DNA of 64,000 nt from Streptomyces lienomycini (GCF_027947595.1 NZ_CP116257.1:2170001-2234000), one strand, 5' to 3'; shown: positions 1 through 8,950, counted from the stretch's first letter. Notes: a model not told the origin generated them from the sequence alone. Numbers and translations are program-made.

Positions 1-265
1 GACGGTGGTCAAGGGCACCGTGCCCGCCGACGGCTTCGGATCGGCCGCCCTCGTCTCCCAGACGCAGATGCTCGAGGCCGCGGGCGACAACATCTACGAC
101 ATGAGGCGGTTCGTCGAGGCATACGGCATGAACACCGACCAGCTGGTGCCGTGGAACTCGTTCCTCTCCGGTGACCTCGACCGCAAGGGCCTCACCGCGG
201 CCCTGCAGAAGATCTCCGACAAGGTCCAGGAAGACGACTCCATCGACAAGATCAAGATCAGCTAG
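1..265 (+). CDS. ngcE: Sugar ABC transporter substrate-binding protein, C-terminal end (5' partial)
   Basis: Only the last 87 or so residues are in the window; the frame is open from the left edge to TAG at 263-265. The fragment is soluble and helical-looking, as expected for the C-terminal lobe of a family 1 extracellular solute-binding lipoprotein. It sits directly before two binding-protein-dependent sugar permeases, 7 bp before the first, so it should be the binding protein of that importer. The name rests on remembered synteny with the Streptomyces NgcEFG GlcNAc/chitooligosaccharide system followed by rok7B7; the fragment alone cannot prove substrate. Confidence 0.7.
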   Translation, partial: TVVKGTVPADGFGSAALVSQTQMLEAAGDNIYDMRRFVEAYGMNTDQLVPWNSFLSGDLDRKGLTAALQKISDKVQEDDSIDKIKIS

Positions 266-272
266 TACGGCG

Positions 273-1334
273 ATGAAAGACAACATCACCACCTCCGACG
301 CCGCGAGCCGCCGGCCCGAGCCGGCCGCTCGCGGCGGGCGGCCACGGCGCCGCAAGCTCACGTTCGACCGGGTGACGTTCTTCCTCGCGTTCCTCGGTGT
401 CCCGCTGGCCATCTTCGTGATCTTCGTTCTGATCCCGTTCGGCCAGGCCATCTTCTGGGCGATGACCGACTGGCGCGGCTTCAGCCCGGACTACAACTTC
501 GTCGGCTTCGACAACTTCACGAAGATGTTCCAGGACGACATCTTCCTGAAGGCCTTGCGCAACGTCGCACTCCTCGCGGCCTTCGTGCCGCTGGTGACGC
601 TGACGCTGGCCCTCGGGGTCGCCGTGGCCATCACCCTGGGCGGGCCCAGCAAGGGCCCCGTCCGAGGGATCCGGGGAGCGTCGTTCTACCGGATCATCTC
701 GTTCTTCCCCTACGTCGTGCCGGCGATCATCGTCGGTCTGATCTGGGCGCAGATGTACGACCCGAACGCCGGCCTGCTCAACGGCGTCCTCACCGGCCTC
801 GGCCTCGACCAGTTCGACACGTTCGCGTGGCTGGGCGAGAAGGCCGCCGCGATGCCGGCCGTGATGTTCGTCATCGTCTGGGGGCTCGTCGGGTTCTACG
901 CGGTGCTCTTCATCGCCGCGATCAAGGGCGTTCCCGGCGAGTTGTACGAGGCGGCGAAGATCGACGGGGCCGGCCGGTTGCGCACCACGATCTCGATCAC
1001 CCTGCCGGCGATCCGGGACAGCGTGCAGACGGCGTACATCTACCTGGGCATCGCCGCCCTCGACGCGTTCGTCTACGTCCAGGCGATGGTGCCGAACGGC
1101 GGCCCGGACAACTCGACCCTGACGATCAGCCAGCGTCTGTTCAGCGTCGCTTTCGCCAAGCAGCAGTTCGGCTACGCCACCGCGATGGGCGTCGTCCTCG
1201 CCGCCGTCACCCTGGTGTTCGCGGCGCTGGTGTTCCTCGTCAACCGCCTCACGGGCGGCGGCGAGGGCGAGAGCAAGAGGAAAGCACCTGGGTCCAGGGC
1301 TCGGCGTGCCGCAGCCAAGGGAGGTGCCCGGTGA
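273..1334 (+). CDS. ngcF: Carbohydrate ABC transporter permease (MalF type)
   Basis: 353-residue inner-membrane permease. A basic cytoplasmic N-terminus (about residues 1-40) is followed by roughly six hydrophobic segments. The EAA loop motif that docks the ATPase is visible as YEAAKIDGAGRLRTTISITL at about residues 226-245. It would carry GlcNAc/chitooligosaccharides with the preceding binding protein and the next permease; no ATPase is encoded here, as is usual for Streptomyces sugar importers that share MsiK. ATG at 273 is chosen because the frame upstream overlaps the binding-protein gene out of frame. Its stop overlaps the next start as GTGA. The sugar specificity is inferred from synteny. 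Confidence 0.88.
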   Translation: MKDNITTSDAASRRPEPAARGGRPRRRKLTFDRVTFFLAFLGVPLAIFVIFVLIPFGQAIFWAMTDWRGFSPDYNFVGFDNFTKMFQDDIFLKALRNVALLAAFVPLVTLTLALGVAVAITLGGPSKGPVRGIRGASFYRIISFFPYVVPAIIVGLIWAQMYDPNAGLLNGVLTGLGLDQFDTFAWLGEKAAAMPAVMFVIVWGLVGFYAVLFIAAIKGVPGELYEAAKIDGAGRLRTTISITLPAIRDSVQTAYIYLGIAALDAFVYVQAMVPNGGPDNSTLTISQRLFSVAFAKQQFGYATAMGVVLAAVTLVFAALVFLVNRLTGGGEGESKRKAPGSRARRAAAKGGAR

Positions 1335-2239
1335 GCGTCATCGCCGCCGACCGCAAGCCGGCCAGTGACCGGAGACCGGCGAGTGACCGCAAGCTGGCGA
1401 GGGCCGCCGCGAGCAGCGACCGCAGATTCGCGGCGATCTCGCACGCCCTGCTGATCCTGTGGTCCGTGATCGTGATCGTGCCCATGCTGTGGGTGCTGGT
1501 GTCGTCGTTCAAATCGACCGGCGAGATCCTTTCGTCGCCGTTCTCGCTGCCGGACCACTGGCGCTTCGAGAACTACGCGAACGCGTGGACCGACGCGAAC
1601 ATCGGGAAGTACTTCCTGAATTCCGTGATCGTCGTGGTCTCGGCACTGATCCTGGTGATGCTGCTCGGCGCGATGTGCGCCTACGTTCTCGCCCGGTTCG
1701 AGTTCCCCGGACGCCGGCTGATCTACTACGTGATGCTCGCCGGCCTGACTTTCCCGGTTTTCCTGGCGATCGTTCCGCTCTTCTTCCAGTTGCAGAACTT
1801 CGGGCTGCTCAACACACGTCCCGGACTGATCCTCACCTATGTCGCGTTCGCGCTGCCGTTCACGATGTTCTTCCTCTACTCGTTCTTCCGGTCGCTGCCG
1901 CACGACGTGTACGAGGCCGCGCTGATCGACGGTGCCGGGGACTGGCGGGCGTTCTTCCAGGTGATGCTGCCGATGGCCCGTCCGGGCATGGCGGCGGTGG
2001 CGATCTTCAACTTCCTGGGCCTGTGGAACCAGTTCCTGCTGCCGGTGGCGCTCAACACCGACCAGGACAAGTGGGTCCTCACCCAGGGCATGGCCGCCTA
2101 CGCGTCCTCGCAGGTCTACGACATCGACTACGGTGCGCTGTTCGCGGCGATCGTGATCACGGTGGTGCCCGTACTCCTCGTGTACTGCGTCTTCCAGCGG
2201 CGGATCGCCGGTTCGGTGTCGCAGGGCACCTTCCGCTGA
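1331..2239 (+). CDS. ngcG: Carbohydrate ABC transporter permease (MalG type)
   Basis: 302-residue permease with a basic N-terminus containing short repeats of the type ASDRR/ASDRK (about residues 8-28) and then about six transmembrane segments. The EAA loop YEAALIDGAGDWRAFFQVML lies about two thirds along. GTG start overlaps the preceding TGA, indicating translational coupling. Together with the upstream permease it forms the heterodimeric channel of a sugar importer. A strong hairpin follows the stop, so the operon ends here. Confidence 0.9.
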   Translation: MSVIAADRKPASDRRPASDRKLARAAASSDRRFAAISHALLILWSVIVIVPMLWVLVSSFKSTGEILSSPFSLPDHWRFENYANAWTDANIGKYFLNSVIVVVSALILVMLLGAMCAYVLARFEFPGRRLIYYVMLAGLTFPVFLAIVPLFFQLQNFGLLNTRPGLILTYVAFALPFTMFFLYSFFRSLPHDVYEAALIDGAGDWRAFFQVMLPMARPGMAAVAIFNFLGLWNQFLLPVALNTDQDKWVLTQGMAAYASSQVYDIDYGALFAAIVITVVPVLLVYCVFQRRIAGSVSQGTFR

Positions 2240-2268
2240 CGCCCGCTGCCGCCGCTTCACCCGTCGTA

Positions 2269-2317
2269 CGCAGGGTCCGTCCCCGGAGAGACAGCTCTCC
2301 GGGGACGGACCCCTGCG
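2269..2317 (+). terminator. Hairpin terminator after ngcG
   Basis: A near-perfect inverted repeat of about 22 bp per arm (left 2269-2290, right 2295-2317, one bulged base) with a 4-base loop ACAG. It lies 30 bp after the permease stop and before the ROK regulator gene. It lacks a clear T tract, as is common in Streptomyces. Confidence 0.75.
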
Positions 2318-2413
2318 GCGTACCACCGCGGCCGGCCGTGGACACGGCCTGGAACCGATTTCTTTCAAGGGCTTGACGTCACTGGACGATTCAGCGGAGT
2401 TTGGGGTTCATAA

Positions 2414-2423
2414 CTTGTACAAG
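2414..2423. promoter_or_regulatory. Palindrome CTTGTACAAG upstream of ROK gene
   Basis: A perfect 10-bp palindrome about 50 bp before the ROK start codon, in a locally A/T-richer stretch. A separate motif, CTTGACGTC, occurs at 2372-2380 and again at 3727-3735 upstream of xylF. Either could be an operator for the ROK regulator; neither has been matched to a published site here. Confidence 0.3.
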
Positions 2424-2473
2424 GTCCGCATCGCACCGGGTGACGCGGACCCAGGGGATGAGGGTGAGAGTCA

Positions 2474-3685
2474 ATGGAGACTCCCGGGTCGCAGTCGTCG
2501 CTGCACCGCGCCAACCTGGAACGGGTCGTACGAGCGGTACGGCTCGCCGGGTCGCTCACGCAGGCGGAGATCGCGAGGACGACGGGGCTGTCCGCGGCCA
2601 CGGTCTCGAACATCGTCCGGGAACTGAAGGACGGCGGGACGGTCGAGGTCACGCCCACCTCGGCGGGCGGCAGGCGGGCCCGCAGCGTCTCGCTGAGCGG
2701 GGACGCGGGCATCGTCATCGGCGTGGACTTCGGGCACACCCACCTGCGTGTCGCGGTCGGCAACCTCGCCCACCAGGTGCTGGCCGAGGAGTCCGAGCCG
2801 CTGGACGTCGACGCGTCCGCGGCACAGGGCTTCGACCGGGCGGAACAGCTGGTCAGCCGGCTGATCGAGGCCACCGGCGTGGACCGCGCCAAGATCGCCG
2901 GAGTGGGCCTGGGCGTGCCCGGACCGATCGACGTGGAGTCCGGGACGCTGGGCTCGACCGCCATCCTGCCCGGCTGGGGCGGCACCCGGCCCGCCGAGGA
3001 GCTGCGGGGGCGGCTCGGCGTGCCGGTCCACGTGGACAACGACGCCAACCTCGGCGCCCTGGGCGAGCTGGTCTGGGGCAGCGGCCGAGGGGTGCGGGAC
3101 CTGGCGTACATCAAGGTCGCCAGCGGTGTCGGCGCGGGCCTGGTGATCAACGGCAAGATCTACCGCGGGCCCGGCGGCACGGCGGGGGAGATCGGGCACA
3201 TCACCCTCGACGAGGCCGGTCCCGTCTGCCGCTGCGGCAACCGGGGTTGCCTGGAGACGTTCGCGGCGGCACGCTATGTGCTTCCGCTCCTCCAGCCCGG
3301 CCACGGCACCGATCTCACGATGGAGGGTGTCGTCCGGCTGGCCCGGGACGGTGACCCGGGCTGCCGTCGGGTGATCGCCGATGTCGGCCGCCACATCGGC
3401 AGCGGAGTCGCCAACCTCTGCAACCTGCTCAACCCGAGCCGGGTCGTCCTCGGCGGCGATCTCGCCGAGGCCGGCGAGCTGGTGCTCGGGCCCATAAGGG
3501 AGTCCGTCGGGCGCTACGCGATCCCCAGCGCGGCCCGGCAACTCTCCGTGCTTCCGGGGGCCCTCGGAGGCCGTGCGGAGGTGCTGGGGGCCCTTGCCCT
3601 GGCCCTGAGCGAGATGGGCGATTCGACGCTTTTGGACGGAAGTGCGACCGGTGCTCTGCCGGTGGCGGCGCCTGCATTCACTTAG
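2474..3685 (+). CDS. rok7B7: ROK-family transcriptional regulator
   Basis: 403 residues. An N-terminal winged helix-turn-helix (about 10-65, with GLSAATVSNIVRELKDGG as the recognition region) is fused to a ROK sugar-kinase-like domain. The ROK nucleotide-binding start GVDFGHTH, the HVDNDAN segment and the zinc/ROK signature CRCGNRGCLE preceded by GEIGH are all visible. ATG at 2474 has a GAGGGTGAGAG-type ribosome site. Its position between the ngc-type operon and xylFGH matches S. coelicolor Rok7B7, which is known to control xylose transport and to affect carbon catabolite control and antibiotic output. Ligand and operators are not determined by the sequence. Confidence 0.9.
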   Translation: METPGSQSSLHRANLERVVRAVRLAGSLTQAEIARTTGLSAATVSNIVRELKDGGTVEVTPTSAGGRRARSVSLSGDAGIVIGVDFGHTHLRVAVGNLAHQVLAEESEPLDVDASAAQGFDRAEQLVSRLIEATGVDRAKIAGVGLGVPGPIDVESGTLGSTAILPGWGGTRPAEELRGRLGVPVHVDNDANLGALGELVWGSGRGVRDLAYIKVASGVGAGLVINGKIYRGPGGTAGEIGHITLDEAGPVCRCGNRGCLETFAAARYVLPLLQPGHGTDLTMEGVVRLARDGDPGCRRVIADVGRHIGSGVANLCNLLNPSRVVLGGDLAEAGELVLGPIRESVGRYAIPSAARQLSVLPGALGGRAEVLGALALALSEMGDSTLLDGSATGALPVAAPAFT

Positions 3686-3741
3686 AGCACGGATGGCACC
3701 GTTGTCATCTCGTTAAGGATTTACTTCTTGACGTCGCACGT

Positions 3742-3774
3742 GCGGCCGAGTTGACTTCCAGCCACCTCGGCCGC
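3742..3774. promoter_or_regulatory. Inverted repeat in xylF leader
   Basis: GCGGCCGAG (3742-3750) and CTCGGCCGC (3766-3774) form a 9-bp inverted repeat with a 15-base spacer, 33 bp before the xylF GTG. It could be an operator or an mRNA leader hairpin. Nothing else coding is seen in 3686-3806. Confidence 0.35.
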
Positions 3775-3806
3775 AACGACGCGGCCTCGTCAGGGAGGTT
3801 TGTGTA

Positions 3807-4922
3807 GTGAACACGCGTATGCGTCGTGCCGCCGTTGCCGTTGCCACCACCGCGATGGCCGTCTCGCTCGCCGCCTGTGGCAGTGCCAAGGAGTCCGGCG
3901 ACAGCAACGAGTCGTCCGACTCGGCCGCGAAGAAGGGCGACGACATCACGGTCGGTCTGCTCCTTCCGGAGAACCAGACCGCGCGGTACGAGAAGTTCGA
4001 CAAGCCCTTGATCGAGAAGAAGGTCAAGGAGCTCACGAACAACAAGGGCAAGGTCACCTACGCCAACGCCAAGCAGGACGCCAGCCTGCAGGCGCAGCAG
4101 GTCGACACGATGGTGACCAACAAGGTCGACGTCCTGATCATCGACGCGGTGGACTTCAAGTCCATCGCCGGCTCGGTGAAGAAGGCCAAGGACCAGGGCA
4201 TCAAGGTCGTCGCCTACGACCGCCTGGCCGAGGGTCCGATCGACGCCTACACGTCCTTCGACAACGTCACCGTCGGCAAGACGCAGGGCGAGGCCCTCCT
4301 GAAGGCGCTGGGCGACAAGGCCAAGGACGGCCAGATCGTCATGATGAACGGTTCGTCCACGGACCCGAACGCCGCCCAGTTCAAGGAGGGCGCCCACTCC
4401 GTCCTCGACGGCAAGGTGAACATCGGCCGCGAGTACGACACCAAGGAGTGGAAGCCGGAGAACGCCAACGCCAACATGGACGCCGCGATCTCCGCGCTCG
4501 GCAAGGACAAGATCATCGGCGTCTACTCCGCCAACGACGGCATGGCGGGCGGCTCCATCACCGCCCTGAAGCGCGCCGGCATCGCGGACATCCCGGTCAC
4601 CGGGCAGGACGCCGAGCTGAGCGGCGTGCAGCGCATCGTCACCGGCGAGCAGTACATGAGCGTCTACAAGTCCTACCCGCAGGAGGCGGCCGTCGCCGCC
4701 GAGATGGCCGTCGCGCTCGCCCAGGGCAAGTCGCTCGACTCCATCGCCACGAGCAAGTCCGACAGCTCCACCACCAAGGGCGTTCCGACCGTCCTCGTCC
4801 CGGTCGTCTCGCTGACCAAGGACAACATCAAGGAGACCGTCATCAAGGAGGGCTTCTACACCCTCGACGAGATCTGCTCCGGCAACTACAAGGCCGCCTG
4901 CGACAAGATCGGCCTCAAGTAA
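3807..4922 (+). CDS. xylF: Xylose ABC transporter substrate-binding lipoprotein
   Basis: 371 residues. The signal sequence ends in lipobox LAAC with the lipidated Cys at residue 24, so it is tethered outside the membrane. The mature part is a periplasmic-binding-protein type I fold (Peripla_BP_4), with paired lobes and segments such as VAYDRLAEGPIDAYTSFDN and TGQDAELSGVQRIV typical of pentose/xylose binders. GTG at 3807 has a good GGGAGG ribosome site 8 bases upstream. It is followed by the ATPase and permease genes; a hairpin between this gene and the ATPase gene may let the binding protein be made in excess. Xylose specificity comes from family resemblance and synteny. Confidence 0.9.
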   Translation: MNTRMRRAAVAVATTAMAVSLAACGSAKESGDSNESSDSAAKKGDDITVGLLLPENQTARYEKFDKPLIEKKVKELTNNKGKVTYANAKQDASLQAQQVDTMVTNKVDVLIIDAVDFKSIAGSVKKAKDQGIKVVAYDRLAEGPIDAYTSFDNVTVGKTQGEALLKALGDKAKDGQIVMMNGSSTDPNAAQFKEGAHSVLDGKVNIGREYDTKEWKPENANANMDAAISALGKDKIIGVYSANDGMAGGSITALKRAGIADIPVTGQDAELSGVQRIVTGEQYMSVYKSYPQEAAVAAEMAVALAQGKSLDSIATSKSDSSTTKGVPTVLVPVVSLTKDNIKETVIKEGFYTLDEICSGNYKAACDKIGLK

Positions 4923-4978
4923 GCGGACCCGCGTCCCGCGCCGCCTGAGCGCGCCCGGGACCGCCCGCCCCAGCTCCT

Positions 4979-5023
4979 CCGGCGCCCCGCGACATCAGCC
5001 CCGCAAGCTACGCGGGGCGCCGG
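4979..5023 (+). terminator. Intra-operon hairpin between xylF and xylG
   Basis: A perfect 13-bp stem, CCGGCGCCCCGCG (4979-4991) with CGCGGGGCGCCGG (5011-5023), loop 19 bases. It lies in the 169-bp gap between the binding-protein and ATPase genes. Such hairpins usually act as partial terminators or 3' mRNA stabilisers in importer operons. Confidence 0.65.
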
Positions 5024-5091
5024 ACGGAACACCCCCCCGAATACTTCTGCACAACCTCCCGCCGGGTCAGGCGGCGAAGGAGATGGTTCAC

Positions 5092-5874
5092 GTGTCCGCT
5101 ACGCCCGTGCTGGCGTTGCGCGGGGTCTCCAAGCGATTCGGTGCCGTCCAGGCGCTCACCGATGTCGAGCTTGAGGTCCACGCCGGTGAGGTGGTCGCCC
5201 TGGTGGGCGACAACGGTGCCGGAAAGTCCACGCTGGTCAAGACGATCGCCGGCGTGCACCCCATCGATGAGGGTGCCATCGAGTGGGACGGCAGGTCCGT
5301 CTCGATCAACAAGCCGCACGACGCCCAGAACCTCGGCATCGCGACCGTCTACCAGGACCTCGCGCTGTGCGACAACATCGACGTCGTCGGCAACCTCTAC
5401 CTGGGCCGGGAGATCCGCAAGCGCGGCGTCCTGGACGAGGTGGAGATGGAGCGCCGCTCCCGCGAACTGCTGGACACGCTGTCCATCCGCATCCCCAGCG
5501 TCCGCATCCCGATCGCCTCGCTGTCCGGCGGTCAGCGCCAGGTCGTGGCGATCGCCCGGTCCATGCTCGGCGAGCCCAAGCTGGTCATCCTGGACGAGCC
5601 CACCGCCGCCCTCGGCGTCGAGCAGACCGCGCAGGTCCTCGACCTCGTCGAGCGGCTGCGCGAGCGCGGCCACGCCGTCATCCTCATCAGCCACAACATG
5701 GCCGATGTCAAGGCGGTCGCCGACAAGGTCGCCGTCCTGCGCCTCGGGCGCAACAACGGCATCTTCGAGGTCAAGTCGACCTCCCAGGAAGAGATCATCT
5801 CCGCCATCACGGGCGCCACGGAGAACGCCGTGACCCGTCGTGCGGCGCGCACCAATGGGGAGATAAAGAAGTGA
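5092..5874 (+). CDS. xylG: Xylose ABC transporter ATP-binding protein
   Basis: 260 residues with a single ABC ATPase domain: Walker A GDNGAGKST (residues 39-47), Q-loop in VYQDLAL, signature LSGGQRQ, Walker B LVILDEPTAAL and switch His in ILISHNM. E. coli XylG has two ATPase domains; this one has one, as in the FrcA-like group common in actinomycetes, so it should act as a homodimer. I chose GTG 5092 over ATG 5083 because AAGGAG directly abuts that ATG but is 9 bases from the GTG. It overlaps the permease gene by GTGA. Confidence 0.9.
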   Translation: MSATPVLALRGVSKRFGAVQALTDVELEVHAGEVVALVGDNGAGKSTLVKTIAGVHPIDEGAIEWDGRSVSINKPHDAQNLGIATVYQDLALCDNIDVVGNLYLGREIRKRGVLDEVEMERRSRELLDTLSIRIPSVRIPIASLSGGQRQVVAIARSMLGEPKLVILDEPTAALGVEQTAQVLDLVERLRERGHAVILISHNMADVKAVADKVAVLRLGRNNGIFEVKSTSQEEIISAITGATENAVTRRAARTNGEIKK

Positions 5875-7163
5875 GCATCGACAAGACCTCCACGCCCGCC
5901 GAGGGCGAAGCGGTGGAGAACCCCGCCGCCGCCTCCGCCGCGGTCACCGTCGTCGACCCGCGACTGCTGGTGCGCGAGCAGGGCTTCGCCGGCTACCTCG
6001 GCGAGTTCAAGCGGAAGATGAAGGCCGGTGACCTGGGGTCCATCCCCGTCGTCGTCGGACTGCTGATCATCTGGGCCATCTTCACCGGCCTGAACTCCAA
6101 CTTCCTCACCGCCGGCAACTTCTCCGACATGTCGGTCGCCATGGTCGGCACCGGCATGATCGCCGTCGGTATCGTCTTCGTCCTGCTGCTCGGCGAGATC
6201 GACCTGTCGGTCGGCTCGGTCAGCGGTGTCGCGGGCGCCACCTTCGCGGTGCTGAGCGTCACGCACGGGATGAACGAGTGGCTGGCGCTGGTGCTGGCCG
6301 TCCTCACCGGCACCGCGGCCGGTGCCATCCACGGCTTCGTCTTCGCCCGCATCGGTGTGCCGGCCTTCGCCGTGACGCTGGCCGGACTGCTGTTCTGGCA
6401 GGGCTTCATGCTGCAGATCCTGGGCAGCAACGGCACGATCAACCTCGACTCCGAGGGCATCGTCGTCAAGATGACGAGCTACTACTTCTCCGACGTGGCC
6501 GCCGCCTACGGCCTGGCGATCGTCGTGACCGCGGGGTACTTCCTCACCGCGTTCTTCGACAACCGCCGCCGCGAGGCGGCCGGGGTGCCGTCCCGGCCGC
6601 TGAACGAGATCATCGTGCGCACGGTGCTGCTCGCGGTCCTGGCCTTCGTCGTGGCGATCGTCTTCAACCAGTACAAGGGCCTGCCCCTGGCCGTGGTGAT
6701 CTTCCTGGCGTTCCTGCTGCTCACGGACTTCGTCCTGCGCCGCACCGCCTACGGTCGCAAGATCTTCGCCCTCGGCGGCAGCGTCGAGGCGTCCCGCCGT
6801 GCCGGTATCAACGTCGAGCTGGTCCGGATCTCGGTCTTCGCCATCGCCGGCGGCTTCGCCGCGATCGGCGGCCTCTTCGTGGCCTCGAAGATCGCCTCCG
6901 CCAACCAGGGCGCGGGCACCGGTGAGTTCCTGATGAACGTCATCGCCGCGGCCGTGATCGGCGGCACGTCCCTCTTCGGCGGCCGCGGCCGCACCTGGGA
7001 CGCGCTGCTCGGTGTGATGGTCATCGTCTCGATCCAGTACGGCCTCGCCCTGGAGGGCATCGCCTCGCCGGTCCAGTACATGATCACCGGTGGCGTGCTG
7101 CTGGCGACCGTCGTCATCGACGCGATCACCCGCAAGACGCAGAAGACGGCCGGCCGCGCGTAG
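5871..7163 (+). CDS. xylH: Xylose ABC transporter permease
   Basis: 430-residue permease of the BPD_transp_2 family. A cytoplasmic N-terminal stretch (about 1-55) is followed by about ten transmembrane segments. The family motif around GEIDLSVGSVSG, the RRTAYGRKIFALGGSVEASRRAGIN cytoplasmic loop and the late GGTSLFGGRG motif are all visible. It completes the xylFGH importer; its GTG overlaps the ATPase stop. A shared hairpin after the gene separates it from the convergent chitinase gene. Confidence 0.92.
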   Translation: MSIDKTSTPAEGEAVENPAAASAAVTVVDPRLLVREQGFAGYLGEFKRKMKAGDLGSIPVVVGLLIIWAIFTGLNSNFLTAGNFSDMSVAMVGTGMIAVGIVFVLLLGEIDLSVGSVSGVAGATFAVLSVTHGMNEWLALVLAVLTGTAAGAIHGFVFARIGVPAFAVTLAGLLFWQGFMLQILGSNGTINLDSEGIVVKMTSYYFSDVAAAYGLAIVVTAGYFLTAFFDNRRREAAGVPSRPLNEIIVRTVLLAVLAFVVAIVFNQYKGLPLAVVIFLAFLLLTDFVLRRTAYGRKIFALGGSVEASRRAGINVELVRISVFAIAGGFAAIGGLFVASKIASANQGAGTGEFLMNVIAAAVIGGTSLFGGRGRTWDALLGVMVIVSIQYGLALEGIASPVQYMITGGVLLATVVIDAITRKTQKTAGRA

Positions 7164-7184
7164 TACGCGCCGCACGGCCGACGA

Positions 7185-7231
7185 CGGTCCGCCCGCCCGC
7201 CCGGCTGAGCCCCGGGCCGGCGGGCGGACCG
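7185..7231. terminator. Bidirectional terminator, xylH / chitinase
   Basis: A 13-bp perfect stem, CGGTCCGCCCGCC (7185-7197) and GGCGGGCGGACCG (7219-7231), between two convergent genes ending at 7163 and 7261. Confidence 0.75.
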
Positions 7232-7260
7232 CTGTGTCGCGGCGGTGCGTCCTGGCGTCG

Positions 7261-8784
7261 TCAGCAGGCGCCGAGGTCCTGCCAGACGCCCCACTGGCCG
7301 GTGGTCCCGGGCTCCTCGCCGGTCGTCCACCACTTGGCCTTCCAGGTGTGCCCCTCGTGGGAGACCTGCTGCCCGCCGGTGTAGACCGTGCCCGAGGCCC
7401 ACGGGGCGGCGGTGCACTGGTTGCCGTTGCCGCCGGTGACGGTCAGCGCGTACGTGGTGCTGTGGCTGCCGGACGGGCTGGTGCCGGTGACCGTGACCGA
7501 GTAGGTCCCCGAGACGGCCTGGGCGGTGGTGGAGAGGGTGAGCGTCGACTGCCCGCCCGCCGTGACCGAGGCGGGGCTGAAGGACGCCGTGACGCCCGCC
7601 GGGACGCCGCTCGCCGTGAGCCGCACCGTCTCCGCCTGACCCGACTTCACCGCGGTCTTCACCGTGGTGGTGGCCGAGGCGCCCGCGGTCACCGTGCCGG
7701 AGGCCGGAGCGGCGGAGAGGGAGAAGTCGTTCGCCGGGGCGGTGCTGCCGCCGGTGAAGGGCGCGAAGACGTGCGAGAAGTCCCAGGTGTTCTGCTGGAT
7801 GCCGGAGCAGTTGTCGGCCGCGGCGCCGCCCGCGCAGCCGCCGTTGTCGCGCTGGAGCGCCCAGAAGGAGAGCGTGTTGATGCCCTGCTTCAGAGCCCAG
7901 TCGTAGACCGTGCGGGCGTTGGCCAGGGTGAAGGTCTCCGCGGGCCCGAAGTCGTCGACGCCGATCATCTCGATGACGCCGATCATGTGCCACAGCTCGG
8001 CGGAGGACCTGTCCGGGTAGAGCCGGGCCAGTACGTCGTGCAGGCCCTGGGTGGCTGTCTGGGTGTCCTTGGCCATGTCGTGCTGCTGGTTGTCGTAGTA
8101 GTCGAACGTCATGAGGTTCACGACGTCGACCCTGGTGCCGTTCCGCACGGCGTTCTCGAGCAGGGCGACGCCGTTGCTCGCGAGGCCGCGGGTGGTCGTG
8201 GGCAGCGTGTAGGAGATCTCGACGTCGCGGCCGTTCGCGGCGGCCCAGTCCTGGACCAGCTTGATGGCCTTGTTGCGGCGGTCGATGCCCGCGGTGTTGT
8301 CCAGCGAGTCGATCTCGATGTCCATGTCGAGCCGGGAGACGTCGTAGGTCGTGATGACCTTCTCGTAGGCCGCGGCGATCTGCTGGACGTCGGTGCAGCT
8401 GTCGGCGATCTCGGTGCCCGTGGTGTCGGCCGTGTAGCCGCCGAACGAGGGGATGACGTCGCCGCCGTTCGCCTGGATGGTGTCGAAGTCGGCGCCGAAG
8501 GTCGACTGGGCGATCGGCATCGAGGTGTCGCCGTTCCAGTACGGCGTGCAGGAGCCCGCGGTCGCCGTCTGGAGGAACGCCATGGTCAGGTGTTTGGCAC
8601 CCGACTGCGCGGCCAGCGCGGCCGGGCTCTCGCCGGTCCAGGCCTCGAAGTACGGCGCGAAGACCCGGTCCGGCAGCGGGGTCGCCGCCTGGGCCGTGCC
8701 GGTGCCGGACAGGGCGAGGCCCATCGCGGCCACGGCGGTGGCGGCCGCGGTGAGGGCCGCCCGGAAGGAACGCATGCGTCTCAT
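7261..8784 (-). CDS. Secreted GH18 chitinase with CBM5/12-type module
   Basis: 507 residues. An N-terminal signal peptide runs to about residue 33. A GH18 catalytic domain spans about 36-330, with the DxDxE part of the active site at D153, D155 and E157 (E157 the likely proton donor) inside RLDMDIEID. An Ig/fibronectin-like linker domain lies at about 345-445, and a C-terminal chitin-binding module (about 455-507, WASGTVYTGGQQVSHEGHTW) follows. It would cleave chitin outside the cell, feeding the neighbouring sugar importer. Three dre-like DasR sites lie 95-185 bp upstream, predicting repression relieved by GlcNAc-derived phosphates. ATG at 8784 gives the standard twin-basic start of a signal peptide. 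Confidence 0.93.
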   Translation of the reverse strand: MRRMRSFRAALTAAATAVAAMGLALSGTGTAQAATPLPDRVFAPYFEAWTGESPAALAAQSGAKHLTMAFLQTATAGSCTPYWNGDTSMPIAQSTFGADFDTIQANGGDVIPSFGGYTADTTGTEIADSCTDVQQIAAAYEKVITTYDVSRLDMDIEIDSLDNTAGIDRRNKAIKLVQDWAAANGRDVEISYTLPTTTRGLASNGVALLENAVRNGTRVDVVNLMTFDYYDNQQHDMAKDTQTATQGLHDVLARLYPDRSSAELWHMIGVIEMIGVDDFGPAETFTLANARTVYDWALKQGINTLSFWALQRDNGGCAGGAAADNCSGIQQNTWDFSHVFAPFTGGSTAPANDFSLSAAPASGTVTAGASATTTVKTAVKSGQAETVRLTASGVPAGVTASFSPASVTAGGQSTLTLSTTAQAVSGTYSVTVTGTSPSGSHSTTYALTVTGGNGNQCTAAPWASGTVYTGGQQVSHEGHTWKAKWWTTGEEPGTTGQWGVWQDLGAC

Positions 8785-8877
8785 GTCAGTCCCGGTGTGT
8801 GTGGGGTGGAACGTCGATTCCCGTGCTGTGCAGGGGTGTTGCCGGGTACGGGGATATCGCCGGAGCCCGGGCGACGC

Positions 8878-8893
8878 AATGGTCTGGACCAAA
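8878..8893. promoter_or_regulatory. DasR operator (dre) upstream of chitinase, site 1
   Basis: AATGGTCTGGACCAAA contains TGGTCTGGACCA, one base from the dre core TGGTCTAGACCA. It lies 94 bp before the chitinase start. DasR is known to repress chitinase genes through such sites. Confidence 0.8.
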
Positions 8894-8909
8894 ATGGGAC
8901 TAGACCAAT
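8894..8909. promoter_or_regulatory. DasR operator (dre) upstream of chitinase, site 2
   Basis: ATGGGACTAGACCAAT abuts site 1 and has the right half-site TAGACCA intact with a degenerate left half (GGGAC). A tandem pair one helical turn and a half apart could bind two DasR dimers. Confidence 0.55.
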
Positions 8910-8950
8910 CGGCCGCGCCGGGCGCCACCCGGCCTGGACACCGCGCGCCC

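Noticed and set aside
5083..5091. ATG 5083 as xylG start
   Set aside because: The AAGGAG ribosome site abuts it with no spacing; GTG 5092 has proper spacing.
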